From: Candidatus Dormiibacterota bacterium
GTDB lineage: Bacteria; Chloroflexota; Dormibacteria; Aeolococcales; Aeolococcaceae
DNA: 15,583 nt
NCBI GenBank assembly: GCA_955651875.1
Contig: CATPAP010000097.1
Coordinates: 1 to 15,583 of the forward strand
Reading direction: 5' to 3'
Numbering within the stretch: position 1 is the stretch's first letter; every line of letters starts with the position of its first letter. The notes under the pieces were generated by a model. That model saw only the letters and a program-made list of their open reading frames with translations. It made no database searches and was not told where the DNA came from. Shown here one piece after another: positions 1 through 6,632 of this stretch. The position numbers and the translations under genes were made by a program.

Positions 1-390
1 GCCCAACTCCGCGTCGAGCAGGGACTCGCCGGCGGCGACGGCACGGATCGCCTCGGCGAGCTCCTCGCGAGAGGCGTCCTTGAGGAGGTAGCCGCGCGCC
101 CCCGCCCGGAGAGAGGGAAAGATGTAGTCCTCGTTGCGATAGGTGGTGAGCACGATGACCCGAGCCTCCGGATCCTCGGCGCGGATCCGCCGCAGCGCCT
201 CGATGCCATCGAGCAGCGGCATCTGGACGTCGAGCAGGGTGATGTCGGGGTGCTGCTCGCGGGCCAGCTGCACGGCCTCCTCGCCGTCGGCGGCCCGGGC
301 CACCACCTCGATGTCGTCCTCGAGCTCGAGCATGGTGCAGATGCCCTGGCGAACCACCGGGTGGTCGTCGGCGACGAGCACGCGGATCAC
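1..390 (-). CDS. NarL/LuxR-family response regulator, receiver domain (C-terminus beyond window)
   Basis: This is the DNA-binding half of a two-component system, of which only the N-terminal 130 residues lie in the window. The receiver domain is clear. It has an acidic pair D8/D9 in VLVADDHPVV, the phospho-acceptor D54 in LLDVQMP, the switch threonine T82 in VIVLTTY, and K104 in GYLLKDAS. That spacing is typical of NarL-type regulators, whose LuxR-type helix-turn-helix would lie beyond the window edge and is not seen here. The start is taken as GTG at 390, which overlaps the stop of the upstream kinase as GTGA. The two genes are therefore probably translationally coupled and form a cognate pair. 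By family, phosphorylation at D54 would promote dimerisation and binding to promoter dyads. The target is unknown; the divergent transporter promoter region is a reasonable candidate by position only. Confidence 0.93.
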   Translation of the reverse strand, partial: MIRVLVADDHPVVRQGICTMLELEDDIEVVARAADGEEAVQLAREQHPDITLLDVQMPLLDGIEALRRIRAEDPEARVIVLTTYRNEDYIFPSLRAGARGYLLKDASREELAEAIRAVAAGESLLDAELG

Positions 391-2948
391 GCGGACACCG
401 CCACCGACTCGCCGAGCGGCACCTGGACCGCGAGGGTGGTTCCCTTCCCGGGCGTGCTGGTCACCGTCAGCCGGCCACCGGCGAGGCGGGCGCGCTCGGC
501 CATGCCGACTAGGCCGAACGATCCCTCCCTGGCGTCGCGCGCGGTCACGAAGCCGGCGCCGTCGTCCTCCACCGTCAGCCGCACCGCGTCGTCGAAACGG
601 TCGAGGCGCACCGCCACCAGCTTGGCGCCACTGTGGCGGGCCACGTTGGTGAGGGCCTCCTGGAGGATGCGGAGCAGGGCCACCTCGGCGGTCGGGCTCA
701 GCGACAGCGGGCGGCGGATGCCGTCGGCTCGGAATGTGGCCGCGATCTCGCTGCGCTCGCGCCAGTGGTCGACCTCGGCGGCGAGCGCAGCCACCAGCCC
801 GGTTGCTGTCAGCGGGGTCGGCCGCAGGTCCCACACCGACCGCCGCGCCTCCTGAAGCGCGGACCGTGCCATGTCGCGGGCGATGTCGAGGGCCGCCCGG
901 GCGCGGCCTCGGTCGCGGCCGACGAGGCCGTCGGCCGCCTCGAGCTGCAGCGCCACGGCGGTGAGCTGCTGGGCGAGGGTGTCGTGGATCTCGCGGGCGA
1001 GGCGGGCGCGCTCGGAGAGCACGGCCGTCTTCTGGCTCTCCGCGGAGAGCGCGGCGGTGCGCAGGGCCAGGCCGACCTGGTCACCGATGGCCCGGAAGAG
1101 CCGCAGCGTCTGCTCCGAGGGCCGGCGCCGCCCCGTGCGCACGACCAGCGCGCCGAGCGCGTCCTCGCCCCCGGTGAGCGGAACCGCGATCACCCGCTCG
1201 CGATCCTCGACCTGGTCGATGAGCGCCTCGTCCTTCACCGACCGCTCGGCCACGTCGGCGAGGCCGCGGTCCAGCGTCGCCGCGGCTTCGGCTCCGGCCC
1301 CGACCGCGCACAGCCTGCCGCCGCGCATGAGGTAACCGCGAGCGTCACTCGCCGGCACGATGGCCCGGAGCGCGCTCAGCGCGTCGCGGATGATCTCGTC
1401 GGGGTTGAGCGACCGGGTCAGCGAGCTGGCCAGTTCGTTGAGCGCGACCAGCTCGTCGTTGCGCGCCCGAAGCTCGCGGGTGCGCGTCGTCACCCTCTCC
1501 TCGAGCTCACGCGAGGCGGCGAGGATGGCGTCGCGCGAGCCGTTGATGTCCCTGCGCATGCGCTCGAGGGAGTCGGCGAGGCCGCCGACCTCGTCGTAGC
1601 CCTGTGGGGGAACCGCCTCGTCGGTGTGTCCCTGGGCAAGCCGCCCCGCCGCCATGGTGAGCGCGCGGACGGGCAGCACCAGCCGGCGCGCCAGCACGGT
1701 GGCGAGCAGGAAGGCGAGCACCAGCAAGAGGAAGAGCAGCGGCAGCGCCTCCAGGTAGAGGCCGTGGATGCCGCTGTCGACCCCCCGGGTGAGGGCCGCC
1801 AGGTCGGGCTCGAAGTCGCTGACCGGCACGGCCGTCGCCAGCAGCCAGTGGCTCGTGTACAGCGGGGCGGCGGTGAACTCTCGTGCGCTGCCGCCGATCT
1901 GAGCCTGGAGGACCGCAAACCGGCCGGTCCTCTCCACGCCGTGGAGGCCGTTCGCGAAGCCCGAGCCTGCCGTTACGGGGAGGAACGCGCCGCTGGCGTC
2001 CGGTGGAAGGCTGAAGTCGCGCTGGAGGTTGCCCACGCCGGCGAGGACCATGTTGCTGCTGCTCAGTAGCAGCGTGTCGGCCGCGGCGGCGTCGCTGACC
2101 GGAGTGGAGAGGATGTCGTCGGTGAGCTGGGCGAGCGAGAGGTCGACCCCGACGAAGGTGTCGCCGTCGGCGAGCGGCAACCAGGCGGTGATGCCGTTGT
2201 TGCCGTGCTCCATGGTCGGGTAGGCATCGGTCCAGTAGGGCCCCTGCGGCGGCGGCGATCCGCCGGGCTGGACCCAGTCCGCCGAACTCTCGTCGGACGT
2301 CGCCATGCGCGACTGCGACGCGGCGAAGACGTCCTGGGCGCCCCGCATCTGGGGCAGTGTCGGGTTGATCCGGCGGGCGGCGAGGGCGCCGGCGACGTCG
2401 AAGCCCGGGACGGTGAAGAGCATGCCGACACTCCGGCGCATCACCCACGCCGTCTCCACCTCGGGATAGGCATGGCGAAGGCCGACCATGGTGTTGGCCA
2501 GTGAAGTGGCCGCCGCGGCCGGCTGCGCGGACGCGGCTTCCTCACCGGACCGCACCATCAGGGTGTCCGGGGCACTGGCGCCGGTGGCGGTGTACTCCGC
2601 CGCGCCGTCGGGGATGAGCGGGCTGGTCAGCGCGGCGGTCGGCGGGGTGGCGGCGAGAGCCCGGCTCATGGCGTCCCGAAGCTGGCGCACCTCGGCGGCG
2701 ATCGCGGCCATGTGGGCGTCGGCCAGCCTGGCGTGGTCGCTGACGGCTGTCTGCTGGCGGCCCTCCAGGTCGACGCGGATGGTCCGGTGGGCCTCGTCGA
2801 CGGTCCGGCTGGTGATCCCGCCCAGGTCAGCCGCCACCAGGAGGCCGAAGACACCGAGCGGGAGCAGTGCGACCACGATCATGCCCGCCAGCAACCGATC
2901 GCGAAAGCGGTGGCGCGGGTCCAGGACGAGCCGCCGCGGGAATTTCAC
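387..2948 (-). CDS. Membrane sensor histidine kinase: Cache-like sensor, HAMP, GAF, HisKA_3, HATPase
   Basis: This is a sensor kinase of the NarX/DesK-like HisKA_3 class, 853 residues from the chosen start. TM1 is about residues 20-42. A large extracytoplasmic region (about 43-398) has Cache-like features, including GPYWTDAYPT followed by TFVGVDLSLAQL and, later, HWLLATAVPVSDF. TM2 is about 399-420, followed by HAMP (about 420-470), a short coiled coil (about 475-500) and a GAF-like domain (about 505-635). The phospho-acceptor is H655 in AREIHDTLAQQ. The ATPase domain shows an N-box (LQEALTNVARHS, about 762-773), DDGAGF (about 795-800) and GLVGM (about 812-816). GTG 2948 is preferred because GGTGAGG lies just upstream at 6-nt spacing. 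GTG 2960 is an alternative start and would give 857 residues. The frame stays open upstream to 3467, but that stretch does not look like protein. The ligand is unknown. The kinase is co-transcribed with the response regulator and divergent from the transporter operon. Confidence 0.93.
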   Translation of the reverse strand: MKFPRRLVLDPRHRFRDRLLAGMIVVALLPLGVFGLLVAADLGGITSRTVDEAHRTIRVDLEGRQQTAVSDHARLADAHMAAIAAEVRQLRDAMSRALAATPPTAALTSPLIPDGAAEYTATGASAPDTLMVRSGEEAASAQPAAAATSLANTMVGLRHAYPEVETAWVMRRSVGMLFTVPGFDVAGALAARRINPTLPQMRGAQDVFAASQSRMATSDESSADWVQPGGSPPPQGPYWTDAYPTMEHGNNGITAWLPLADGDTFVGVDLSLAQLTDDILSTPVSDAAAADTLLLSSSNMVLAGVGNLQRDFSLPPDASGAFLPVTAGSGFANGLHGVERTGRFAVLQAQIGGSAREFTAAPLYTSHWLLATAVPVSDFEPDLAALTRGVDSGIHGLYLEALPLLFLLLVLAFLLATVLARRLVLPVRALTMAAGRLAQGHTDEAVPPQGYDEVGGLADSLERMRRDINGSRDAILAASRELEERVTTRTRELRARNDELVALNELASSLTRSLNPDEIIRDALSALRAIVPASDARGYLMRGGRLCAVGAGAEAAATLDRGLADVAERSVKDEALIDQVEDRERVIAVPLTGGEDALGALVVRTGRRRPSEQTLRLFRAIGDQVGLALRTAALSAESQKTAVLSERARLAREIHDTLAQQLTAVALQLEAADGLVGRDRGRARAALDIARDMARSALQEARRSVWDLRPTPLTATGLVAALAAEVDHWRERSEIAATFRADGIRRPLSLSPTAEVALLRILQEALTNVARHSGAKLVAVRLDRFDDAVRLTVEDDGAGFVTARDAREGSFGLVGMAERARLAGGRLTVTSTPGKGTTLAVQVPLGESVAVSA

Positions 2949-2979
2949 AGGCAACCTCACCCGATCACACGAGAAAGCG

Positions 2980-2985
2980 AGTATA
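2980..2985 (-). promoter_or_regulatory. Possible -10 element for the kinase/regulator operon
   Basis: Reading the minus strand, TATACT lies 31 bases before the GTG at 2948. It would place transcription initiation about 25 nt ahead of the start codon. No convincing -35 hexamer is visible 16-18 bases upstream. The call rests on the hexamer and its position only. Confidence 0.3.
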
Positions 2986-3037
2986 GAGGTGCTCCGACGA
3001 ATACCCAGTGCGGCGAGGGCGCCACCGCGCCAATCTC

Positions 3038-3050
3038 GCCCGACTCGGGC
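3038..3050. promoter_or_regulatory. Perfect inverted repeat GCCCGA-C-TCGGGC in divergent promoter region
   Basis: This 13-base perfect dyad has 6-base arms and a single central base. It lies between the divergent kinase and binding-protein genes. Its centre is about 20 bases (two helical turns) from the centre of the next dyad, so two regulator dimers could bind on the same DNA face. It is a candidate operator. Nothing in the sequence shows which protein would bind it. Confidence 0.35.
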
Positions 3051-3054
3051 AAAG

Positions 3055-3072
3055 ATCACCCCATCGGGTGAT
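3055..3072. promoter_or_regulatory. Perfect inverted repeat ATCACCC-n4-GGGTGAT in divergent promoter region
   Basis: The arms are 7 bases and perfectly complementary (3055-3061 and 3066-3072), separated by CATC. The dyad sits about 105 bases before the binding-protein start and about 110 bases from the kinase start, next to the dyad at 3038-3050. It is a plausible operator for the neighbouring NarL-type regulator or another dimeric regulator. An RNA hairpin role is less likely, because the stem is short and no T-run follows. Confidence 0.35.
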
Positions 3073-3174
3073 GCGCACAGGTAAGCTCCCGCGCAGAATG
3101 GCAGTCCGCCGGGAGCCACCGTGCCCTCCGGTCGGTGGAAACGGGTCGGAGCGCCGACAACAGGGAGAGTGCGC

Positions 3175-5145
3175 ATGCGCAAATCGCGATTCGGACGCCG
3201 GTTGTGGGGAACCGTCGGCGTCGTCAGTCTCTTCATCGCTGCGTGCGGTGGTGGCGGCTCGAGCTCCAGCTCCGGCGCCCCAGCGGCGGCGACCCAGAAC
3301 CCCAACGCAGTTGCCGGAGGCACGCTCAACCTGGGCGTCTGGCAGGAGCCGAGCAGCTTCCTCGCCGCCGGCATCACCGACAGCCTCACCTTCTCGTATC
3401 TCATCGACGCGCCGGTTGCCGAGGGTCTGCTCTGGTACCGCTCCGCGAACGAGACCAGCAGCGCCAAGTCGCTCGCCGACTACTGGGCGCCCGACCTCGC
3501 CACCGAGGTCCCGACGAGCGCCAACGGCGACGTCAAGACCAGCGGCTGCGCCAACCCGCAGGCCAAGATGTGCGTGACGTGGAAGCTGCGCCAGGGCGTC
3601 AAGTGGCACGACAGCAGCACCTTCGGGCCCAACGACGTCTGTGACACCTTCCAGTTCTACTACCTGAAGTACGGGAACACCAACCCGACCGCTGTGCTCA
3701 GCACCACCGGCTGGGACCAGACGATCAAGTGCACCCCGGACACTACGAACTACACGGCGACGGTCGACTACAAGGCGGTCTACGCCCCGTTCCTCGGCAA
3801 CGGCTCGGGCGCCTACGGCATCATGCCGGCGTCCGTCCTCGACAAGGCGCTCGCCGCGGGCACCGCCGTCAACAAGCAGATCAACACTTTCGACTTCACG
3901 TCGGCCAACCCGGCGGCGTTCAAGGGCACCGCCACCCTCGACCTGGCAATCGACGGCACCGGCCCGTACGTCTTCCAGAGCTACACCCAGGGCAAGGAGA
4001 TCGTCTACGTCATCAACCAGCACTACTGGAACAAGGCACACCTTCCCCACATCCAGAAGCTGGTCTTCAAGATCGAGAGCGATCTGACCTCCGAGGTCAA
4101 CGGGGCCAAGGCGGGGGACGTGGACATGGCCTTCGACATGCGCCTCTACAACCTCCAGGGCCTGATCACGGCGTCGACCGCCTCGAGCCCCAAGCTCAAG
4201 GTGCAGACGATCCCGGACAGCGGCGCTGAGAAGATCGACCTCAACCTTTGCGCCAACGACGGCGCCCTCTGCAACAACCCGGCCGCGAAGAAGAGCCCGT
4301 ACACCGCCGACCTGACGATCCGCAAGGCGATGCTCGAGGGCATCAACCGCCAGGCGATCGTCGACAACCAGGCCTCCGGCAAGACGAGCATCCCGCGGGA
4401 CGGGTTCATGTACCTCGGCATCGAGTACATCGACGACCCGAGCCTCCCGACCACCCACTACGACAAGGCGGGTGCGAACAAGCTGCTCGACGACGCGGGC
4501 TACACCCGCAGCGCCAGCTGCGGCAACGCTCCTGACGGCATGCCGTACCGCAAGTTCAAGGACGGGAGCTGCATCAAGGTCACCATCGGCACCACTCTGG
4601 GCAACCCCTCTCGTGAGGCGACGGAGGTCCTGGTCGCCAACGACCTTGCCGCGATCGGCATCAATGTGGCCACCCCCTACGCGAACCTCAAGTCGGGCGC
4701 CTTCTTCGGCACCTTCGCCGACGGCGGCCCGCTCTACACCCACAACTTCGACCTGGGCATGTACACCAACACGACCAGCTCTCCGGCCGAGGCGGACAGC
4801 TGGTACTCCGCGTACCACGCTGACTGTGGTGGCACCTGCCCGAAGCAAAACCAGATCCCGTCGACCGCCAACAGCGGCAACGGGCAGAACACCACCGGTA
4901 TGAACAACCCCAAGGTGGACGCGGACTTCGACAACGCTCGGACCACTGTGGACCTCGCCCAGCGCACCAAGTTCTACAGGGACGCTCAGAAGATCCTGGC
5001 GGCTACGATCCCGGAGATCCCGCTCTTCCAGCAGGTCACGGTCGACAGCTACAGCACCAAGCTGCAGGGTCTGCGTGACAACGACAATGTGTGGGACTAC
5101 AACTCCTACGACTGGTTCTGCACCGGAGGCAACTGCCAGGCATAG
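3175..5145 (+). CDS. Peptide/nickel-type ABC transporter solute-binding lipoprotein (SBP_bac_5 family)
   Basis: This is the extracytoplasmic receptor of the importer encoded downstream, 656 residues. A basic, hydrophobic signal peptide (MRKSRFGRRL then GTVGVVSLF) ends in the lipobox IAAC, with acylation expected at C24. A Gly/Ser linker follows. Family signs include VTWKLRQGVKWHDS (about 134-147), where SBP_bac_5 proteins carry their signature, GTGPYVFQSY (about 261-270), and a C-terminal region resembling the usual AQKILAATIPEIPLFQQ segment. ATG 3175 is chosen because GGGAGAG precedes it by 5 bases. An in-frame GTG at 3169 is possible. The frame extends to 3121 without plausible signal sequence. 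The protein is longer than typical DppA/OppA (about 530-550). It also has 12 Cys after the lipobox, at 125, 133, 156, 186, 359, 366, 449, 466, 551, 555, 649 and 654, which fall in close pairs. Substrate specificity (di-/oligopeptide or another solute) cannot be read from the sequence. Confidence 0.95.
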   Translation: MRKSRFGRRLWGTVGVVSLFIAACGGGGSSSSSGAPAAATQNPNAVAGGTLNLGVWQEPSSFLAAGITDSLTFSYLIDAPVAEGLLWYRSANETSSAKSLADYWAPDLATEVPTSANGDVKTSGCANPQAKMCVTWKLRQGVKWHDSSTFGPNDVCDTFQFYYLKYGNTNPTAVLSTTGWDQTIKCTPDTTNYTATVDYKAVYAPFLGNGSGAYGIMPASVLDKALAAGTAVNKQINTFDFTSANPAAFKGTATLDLAIDGTGPYVFQSYTQGKEIVYVINQHYWNKAHLPHIQKLVFKIESDLTSEVNGAKAGDVDMAFDMRLYNLQGLITASTASSPKLKVQTIPDSGAEKIDLNLCANDGALCNNPAAKKSPYTADLTIRKAMLEGINRQAIVDNQASGKTSIPRDGFMYLGIEYIDDPSLPTTHYDKAGANKLLDDAGYTRSASCGNAPDGMPYRKFKDGSCIKVTIGTTLGNPSREATEVLVANDLAAIGINVATPYANLKSGAFFGTFADGGPLYTHNFDLGMYTNTTSSPAEADSWYSAYHADCGGTCPKQNQIPSTANSGNGQNTTGMNNPKVDADFDNARTTVDLAQRTKFYRDAQKILAATIPEIPLFQQVTVDSYSTKLQGLRDNDNVWDYNSYDWFCTGGNCQA

Positions 5146-5171
5146 GCCCCGGCAGGCAACATTGTCAGTTG

Positions 5172-5197
5172 GAGGGCCCCGGGAAACCGGGGCCCTC
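5172..5197 (+). terminator. Strong hairpin after the binding-protein gene (attenuator or terminator)
   Basis: An 11-bp perfect stem (5172-5182 with 5187-5197) closes a GAAA tetraloop, 26 bases after the binding-protein stop. It is followed by CTTGGTTT rather than a clean T-run. It is therefore more likely a partial terminator or an mRNA-stabilising 3' hairpin than a fully efficient intrinsic terminator. This position is common in importer operons, where it keeps receptor mRNA in excess over permease mRNA. Confidence 0.6.
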
Positions 5198-5211
5198 TTG
5201 GTTTCCCGGGG
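5177..5211 (+). promoter_or_regulatory. Alternative hairpin overlapping and excluding the first stem
   Basis: The 12 bases at 5177-5188 are perfectly complementary to 5200-5211, with an 11-base loop. This stem uses part of both arms of the hairpin at 5172-5197, so the two cannot form together. The right arm ends in GGGG, the start of GGGGAGG at 5208-5214, a ribosome-binding-like sequence just ahead of ATG 5221. The two stems could act as a folding switch. The pairing itself is certain and the function is inferred. Confidence 0.4.
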
Positions 5212-5338
5212 AGGATTGCGATGAGCCGGACACGAGGTCCAGTCGCAGCCCCTGTCGGCGGACAGGGAGCGGTGGCCGCGTGCCGGTCCGGCGCCTCGGA
5301 TTTGGCAATGCGAACAAGGGCTGTGTGGGGTCGGCCGT

Positions 5339-5347
5339 TGCTATACT
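5339..5347 (+). promoter_or_regulatory. Extended -10 promoter (TGCTATACT) for the permease/ATPase genes
   Basis: TG-C-TATACT matches an extended -10 element and lies 61 bases before the permease ATG at 5409. It predicts a start near 5354 and a leader of about 55 nt. There is no good -35 hexamer at the usual distance, which extended -10 promoters tolerate. The leader contains GGAGGG at 5394-5399, placed as the permease ribosome-binding site. Confidence 0.4.
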
Positions 5348-5408
5348 CAGGCACCCGCGGGAGGGTCGCGCTCCTCTGCGGCGACGACGGTTCGGAGGGC
5401 TCGGCGCC

Positions 5409-6632
5409 ATGGCAACCCTAGTCGGTACCCGCCGCCCGTCGGCAGGGGCGCTGCCGCGGATTCCGACGCGGCTCCTCATCATCATCGCCGCCGTCGTCGC
5501 CGCCAACCTGCTCTGGTTCTTCGGCGCCAACGCCCTGGACAGCACCGGGCAGGTCCCCGACAACGGCCGCGATGCGCTGCACAAGCTGCTCCTTCTCGCC
5601 GACGTCGGCACGGTCATGTTCATGGCCGCGGAGTGGATGGGGCCGCGACTGCGCTACTTCATCCGTCGCCTTGTGCTGGGTGCGATCACCGTCCTCCTCA
5701 TCGTCACCCTCGTCTACTTCGTGCTCAACGCGATCCCCGGTGAGAAGTGGTACTCGCACCTTCTCAACGTCCGCGGTGCAACACCCGAGCACATCGCCAA
5801 CCTCAGGCACGTGCTTGGTATCGACCGTCCCGTGTACGTGCAGTTCCTCACCTACCTCAACCAGCTGATTGCCATCCCGCCGGACCTGGGATACTCAACC
5901 GCGCTGAGCCAGACGGTATGGGACGCGATCATCACCCACATCGGGCCCACCGCGATCCTCCTGGGCACCGCATACGTGGTGCAGATGCTCATCGCGATCC
6001 CGGTCGGCGTCATCAGCGCGGTCAGGCCGTACAGCAAGATCGACACCTTCGTGACGAGCTTCTCGTTCTTCGGGATCTCGCTGCCGAACTACTGGTTCGG
6101 GTCGATGCTCATCTACGTCTTCGCCATCCTCCCCATCCAGCTCGGCCACTCGGCGATCTTCCCGGTGGGCGGGCAGCACACCGGTGAGCAGACCGGCATC
6201 GGTGACCTGGCCTGGCACCTCGTGCTTCCGGTCATCGTGCTCGCCGTACAGGGCATCGCGCAGGACGCGCGCTACACGCGCAGCGCCATGCTCGACGTGC
6301 TCGGGCAGGACTACATCCGAACGGCCCGGGCGAAGGGGCTCTCCGGCTGGGCGGTGATCATGCGGCACGCGTTCCGCAACTCGTTGCTGCCCATCATCAC
6401 GCTCGCCGGCCTCGAGATCCCCCAACTCTTTGCCGGAGCGATCATCACCGAGTTCGTGTTCAACTGGCATGGCATGGGCCAGCTCACCGTCAACCAGGCG
6501 GAGAGCGGCGACCTGATAACCGTGGTCGGCATCATGATGGTGCTGGCCAGCCTCGTGGTGATCGGCAACATCGTCGCCGACCTCGCGTACACGCTTGCCG
6601 ACCCGCGGATAACGTTCGGAAAACGAGCATGA
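5409..6632 (+). CDS. ABC transporter permease, DppB/OppB type, with N-terminal membrane extension
   Basis: This is the first transmembrane subunit of the importer, 407 residues. The canonical DppB-like part begins near residue 80 with LRYFIRRLVLGAITVLLIVT. The binding-protein-dependent permease (EAA) loop is clear, with DYIRTARAKGLSGW at about 301-314 followed by MRHAFRNSLLPIITL. ATG 5409 is chosen because GGAGGG lies 9 bases upstream and the codons from there have strongly G/C third positions. The first 78 or so residues are not part of the normal family architecture. They contain an extra membrane helix (about 21-43, LLIIIAAVVAANLLWFF) and a second hydrophobic stretch (about 60-75). An internal ATG at 5637 would give a classical-length protein but has only a poor ribosome-binding site. 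The stop overlaps the next gene as ATGA. Confidence 0.94.
   Translation: MATLVGTRRPSAGALPRIPTRLLIIIAAVVAANLLWFFGANALDSTGQVPDNGRDALHKLLLLADVGTVMFMAAEWMGPRLRYFIRRLVLGAITVLLIVTLVYFVLNAIPGEKWYSHLLNVRGATPEHIANLRHVLGIDRPVYVQFLTYLNQLIAIPPDLGYSTALSQTVWDAIITHIGPTAILLGTAYVVQMLIAIPVGVISAVRPYSKIDTFVTSFSFFGISLPNYWFGSMLIYVFAILPIQLGHSAIFPVGGQHTGEQTGIGDLAWHLVLPVIVLAVQGIAQDARYTRSAMLDVLGQDYIRTARAKGLSGWAVIMRHAFRNSLLPIITLAGLEIPQLFAGAIITEFVFNWHGMGQLTVNQAESGDLITVVGIMMVLASLVVIGNIVADLAYTLADPRITFGKRA

Noticed and set aside
633..2069. 478-residue plus-strand open frame
   Set aside because: It is antisense to the kinase, whose domains and motifs are unambiguous. The composition (Arg, Gly, Ala, Gln, His) is that of a shadow frame.
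3116..3138. CCACCG / CGGTGG inverted repeat in the binding-protein leader
   Set aside because: The 6-base stem with an 11-base loop is weak and expected by chance at this GC content.
2949..3467. N-terminal extension of the sensor kinase frame up to 3467
   Set aside because: It would overlap the binding-protein gene on the other strand, including its signal peptide. It has no domain-like sequence, and good start signals exist at 2948-2960.
2965..4848. 627-residue minus-strand open frame
   Set aside because: It is antisense to the binding-protein gene, with Arg/Val/Gly-rich composition typical of a high-GC shadow frame. No recognisable domain or start signal.
5221..5421. 66-residue open frame with ATG 5221 preceded by GGGGAGG, ending just inside the permease start
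   Set aside because: The ribosome-binding-like sequence is largely explained by the hairpin arm. The codons (CGA, ACA, AGG, CTA, TTG) are unlike neighbouring genes and the product has no recognisable feature. A translated leader peptide is not excluded.
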